Assembly (NCBI GenBank): GCA_947503335.1
Contig: CANNCY010000001.1
Coordinates: 372,001-436,000 of the forward strand
DNA: 64,000 bases
From: an uncultured Pseudomonadales bacterium
GTDB lineage: Bacteria; Pseudomonadota; Gammaproteobacteria; Pseudomonadales; CANNCY01
Direction: 5' to 3'
This document shows, in pieces, positions 62,501 to 64,000 of the stretch. Numbering within the stretch: the stretch's first letter is position 1; each line of letters starts with the position of its first letter. Position numbers and translations under genes: made by a program. Under the pieces are notes generated by a model. That model was not told the DNA's origin, searched no databases, and was given only the letters and a program-made list of their open reading frames with translations.

Positions 62501-62776
62501 GGTCTAGACAAAGATTTAGGTTCGATCGAAGTGGGTAAGCTAGCTGACCTGTTAATCATCGACGGCAATCCGTTAGAAGACATTCGCCAAACCGCTAACA
62601 CCCACATGGTGGTAGCTAACGGTCGTTTATACGAAACAGCCAGTATGGATGCGATTTACCCCAATGCGCAGAAGCGCCCAACCCTATGGTTTGAGCGCGA
62701 AGGTGCAATGATGTCGCCGGCTTATGTTGATTGGCATGAAATTTCGCATGCGATGACGTGCCCAGGGCATCATTGA
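59537..62776 (+). CDS. Exported beta-propeller (TolB/PD40-like) amidohydrolase
   Basis: The 1079-residue protein has a signal peptide (about 1-25, ending VSPAFADEE). A TolB-like propeller spans about 45-600 with many PDGxxIAFxSxR-type blades (FSPDGSKIAFTSDRDG, PEPSPDGRYIAYVHR). A metal-dependent amidohydrolase domain runs from about 650, with the metal motif VPGLIDGHAHANHF near residue 705 and VISGGHGQQQGLALHWEM and KLADLLIIDGNP later. It probably hydrolyses peptide-like or cyclic amide bonds in the periplasm. The next gene overlaps its stop. Confidence 0.92.
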   Translation: MRKRTLSLAAKLALPLSMLVSPAFADEEKKEWDVNGDHGGTVKSIQYSVEKGTWLNIDVSPNGDQLVFDMLGDIYLMPASGGKATRIIGDRSMDIQPQFSPDGSKIAFTSDRDGGDNIWVYDIQDKSFTQVTNEDYRLLNNPVWTPDGEYIIARKHYNATRSLGAGEMWMYHIEGGAGIQLTERRNDQQDAGEPAVSPDGRYVYYSEDVSRGPYFQYNKDINGEVYQVKRLDRQTGETASLITGPGGAASPEPSPDGRYIAYVHRIREKTALYLFDRQSGSQIMLTDTLEHDQQAAWAIFGVYPSMAWSPDSSAIYFWAQGQIKRIDIDSKSIATIGFKADVDQTVVSAIRGNYAIDDEKVTVSMMRTPAMSPNGDRVVFHALGHLYTQSLPDGTPKRLTSGKDFEYEPSFSKDGKRLVFVTHNDDEQSKVKVINLATQRVRDITPAPGFYRNPKFSPDGSKVVVHKSRGTNLLGYQNTLDTGLYWIPSKGGKMNLITHKGREPWFDASGKGIYYLAGGGLEKTWNHIELDGRHRRTLFNLKYINHIAPSPDGKQVAFTELYNSYVAPLPQAGKPITLSKDTKAIPVTKLSSVAGNYLTWANTDLLSWSMGATLYSAKTSELVKGEDVKATETKIALTAKPDTPKGVFALTNARVVTMAGKTIENGTVIVRDNRIEAVGATDDMDIPRGVRVFDMTGKTIVPGLIDGHAHANHFQSGPSTAANWAYYANLAMGVTTIHDPSATSEFVFSQAELVRTGQMVGPRVYSTGTILYGADGDFRVQINSIDDARDHLNRMKANGGTSVKSYNQPRRNQRQQINQAARETDMLVVMEGGSTFYHNLSMILDGSTGIEHNLPVAPLYDDVIELWKRTDVGYTPTLVVSYGGPSGEYYWYQHTDVFDVKPFANFIPQPMLDERSRRRLKIPEEEYFHITVAESAKTLLDEGVNVISGGHGQQQGLALHWEMWMMAQGGFTPEEALATGTINAARHLGLDKDLGSIEVGKLADLLIIDGNPLEDIRQTANTHMVVANGRLYETASMDAIYPNAQKRPTLWFEREGAMMSPAYVDWHEISHAMTCPGHH

Positions 62777-63993
62777 TGAGATGGCTATCCAATGTGGTAG
62801 CCATGGTTATTGGGCTACAAAGTGTTGTAGCCCAAGCCGATCAATGTGCCATTGGCGATAGCTATGCCGAACACTTTAAAGGGTTTTGGCTAGGCCAGAG
62901 CATCGCTAATTGGAGCGGTCTAGTTACCGAAATGGACAAGATAGGGCTCGAGCAATCGGGCCCTTTTTATACCCGCGATAATTGGGGTAAGGCTGATCAT
63001 CCAAACATCTGGAGCGACCAACCTAGTGAACTGTCTGCCACAATCGATTGGGTATTGGTTGGGCCTGACGAAAGCTGGGGTAGCGATGATGACACCGATA
63101 TCGAATATATCTATCAACACCTAATGGCGAGTTCTGATAGCGGGCGATTAACGGCGCAAGAAATCGCGAACGGTTGGCTTAAGCACATTTGGCCTGATGA
63201 AGAAAACTATCTTTGGGTATCAAATCAAACTGCCTACAACCTAATGCGTGAAGGTCTCTTGCCGCCAAACACTAGCAATGCTGATATCAATCCTCACGGT
63301 GAAATGATTGATGCGCAACTCACCACTGAAATATTTGGTCTGTACGCTCCTTGTAGCCCCGAGTTAGCAGTAGAAATCGCCCAGCTACCTATTCGTGTTT
63401 CAGCAAACGGGCAGGCAGTTGAGATTGCTAATTTCTACGTACGCATGCACTCGGTTGCGGTAGGTGCGCCAGGCGGCACAATTAAACAGCGCTTAAATGC
63501 GGCTGCTAAGTATGCACGATCGATGATGAACGATGGCTACGCAGCAGCGATGTACGATTTTGTATTGCAGCAATATGAGTCGGGGGCGAGTTGGGAGCAG
63601 GCGCGCGATGCAGTTTATCAGCGTTATCAGCTAGAGGCGAACGATGGCTATGATATGCGCACAGCCGATTGTGGCGGTTGTTTTGCTGCCGGCATCAATT
63701 ATGCGGCAAGCTTGGTTAGTTTGTTTTATGGAGAGGGCGATTATAAAGAAACCGTTAAGATCGCTATTTTGGCGGGTTGGGATTCTGATAACCCTGCCGC
63801 CACCTGGGGCGGTTTGATCGGCTTTTTAATGGGCGACGAACAGATGCGAGCGCAGTTTGATCAGCCATTAAGTGACCGCTTTAATATTCATCGTACTCGA
63901 CAGAATTTTAAGCAGGGGGTCGATACCTTCGCACGCATGGCAAACGAAGGTACCGCTATAGCCAGAAAGGTTACTGCAAACGCTGCCAACTGA
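62776..63993 (+). CDS. Exported ADP-ribosylglycohydrolase-family protein
   Basis: The 405-residue protein has a signal peptide (about 1-24, ending VVAQA), then the ADP-ribosylglycohydrolase fold. FKGFWLGQSIANWSG is the N-terminal motif, GSDDDTDIEYIYQHL near residue 100 supplies the metal-binding aspartates, and AGWDSDNPAATWGGLIGFLM near residue 340 is the C-terminal metal motif. Members remove or bind ADP-ribose; the true substrate in the periplasm is unknown. The ATG at 62776 overlaps the preceding stop as TGATG; a GTG at 62758 would spoil the signal peptide. The gene ends just inside the window. Confidence 0.88.
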   Translation: MRWLSNVVAMVIGLQSVVAQADQCAIGDSYAEHFKGFWLGQSIANWSGLVTEMDKIGLEQSGPFYTRDNWGKADHPNIWSDQPSELSATIDWVLVGPDESWGSDDDTDIEYIYQHLMASSDSGRLTAQEIANGWLKHIWPDEENYLWVSNQTAYNLMREGLLPPNTSNADINPHGEMIDAQLTTEIFGLYAPCSPELAVEIAQLPIRVSANGQAVEIANFYVRMHSVAVGAPGGTIKQRLNAAAKYARSMMNDGYAAAMYDFVLQQYESGASWEQARDAVYQRYQLEANDGYDMRTADCGGCFAAGINYAASLVSLFYGEGDYKETVKIAILAGWDSDNPAATWGGLIGFLMGDEQMRAQFDQPLSDRFNIHRTRQNFKQGVDTFARMANEGTAIARKVTANAAN

Positions 63994-64000
63994 TTTGAAC

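Overview
The window looks like chromosomal DNA of a free-living, probably marine, gammaproteobacterium. The evidence is the gene set: yheU, epmC, pdxB, rsmE, trhP, tusA, a liuRABCDE leucine-degradation operon, SirB2 and a long calcium-binding-type adhesin. Base composition is near balanced and genes are tightly packed, with many ATGA, TGATG or TAATG stop/start overlaps. I cannot place it to genus. No insertion sequence, phage, CRISPR array, integrase or rRNA was seen.

Layout. 1-7887 (minus) is the 5' portion of a giant adhesin gene made of cadherin-like and VCBS-type modules; its 3' end lies outside the window. 8005-8533 is recX with its own LexA box and no recA next to it. 8530-9975 is trhP behind a near-perfect class II FNR/Anr-type promoter. 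10507-16980 is the complete liu operon for leucine/isovalerate catabolism, with LiuR and an 18-bp perfect palindrome upstream. 17062-28516 is mostly housekeeping: acetyltransferase, YheT-like hydrolase, GcvR-like ACT protein, exported methyltransferase, yheU, tusA, and the chain epmC - 5'-3' exonuclease - pdxB - NAD-kinase-like - rRNA methyltransferase-like - msrB - glutathione peroxidase. 28639-29021 is a tRNA operon (Glu-TTC, Gly-GCC, Gly-GCC) with a strong promoter.

29034-38353 holds a LysR/oxidoreductase divergent pair, small genes (YjbR, SirB2) and an RND efflux pump (adaptor plus permease). The pump diverges from a TetR gene that is itself in an operon with small membrane-anchored DUF1214 and DUF1254 proteins. 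38350-42842 has rsmE, nfo and a TonB-dependent receptor. 42881-48261 pairs an Lrp/AsnC regulator plus amino-acid permease with a divergent fused indolepyruvate ferredoxin oxidoreductase, which suggests amino-acid uptake and 2-oxoacid oxidation under one regulator. 48269-55643 is an NAD-dependent molybdenum formate dehydrogenase operon (fdsG-B-A-D). It diverges from a ModE-HTH/periplasmic-binding-like regulator that is followed by L-asparaginase. 55690-63993 has a PuuB-like oxidase, an MFS transporter with an unusual C-terminal extension of about 300 residues, an exported beta-propeller/amidohydrolase, and an exported ADP-ribosylglycohydrolase translationally coupled to it.

The most interesting leads are the coupled exported amidohydrolase/ADP-ribosylglycohydrolase pair, the MFS-repeat fusion, the FNR-type promoter of trhP, the SOS box of the lone recX, the LiuD that lacks most of its BT domain, and several clean operator dyads next to their likely regulators. 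All function calls rest on reading motifs by eye; no database search was run.
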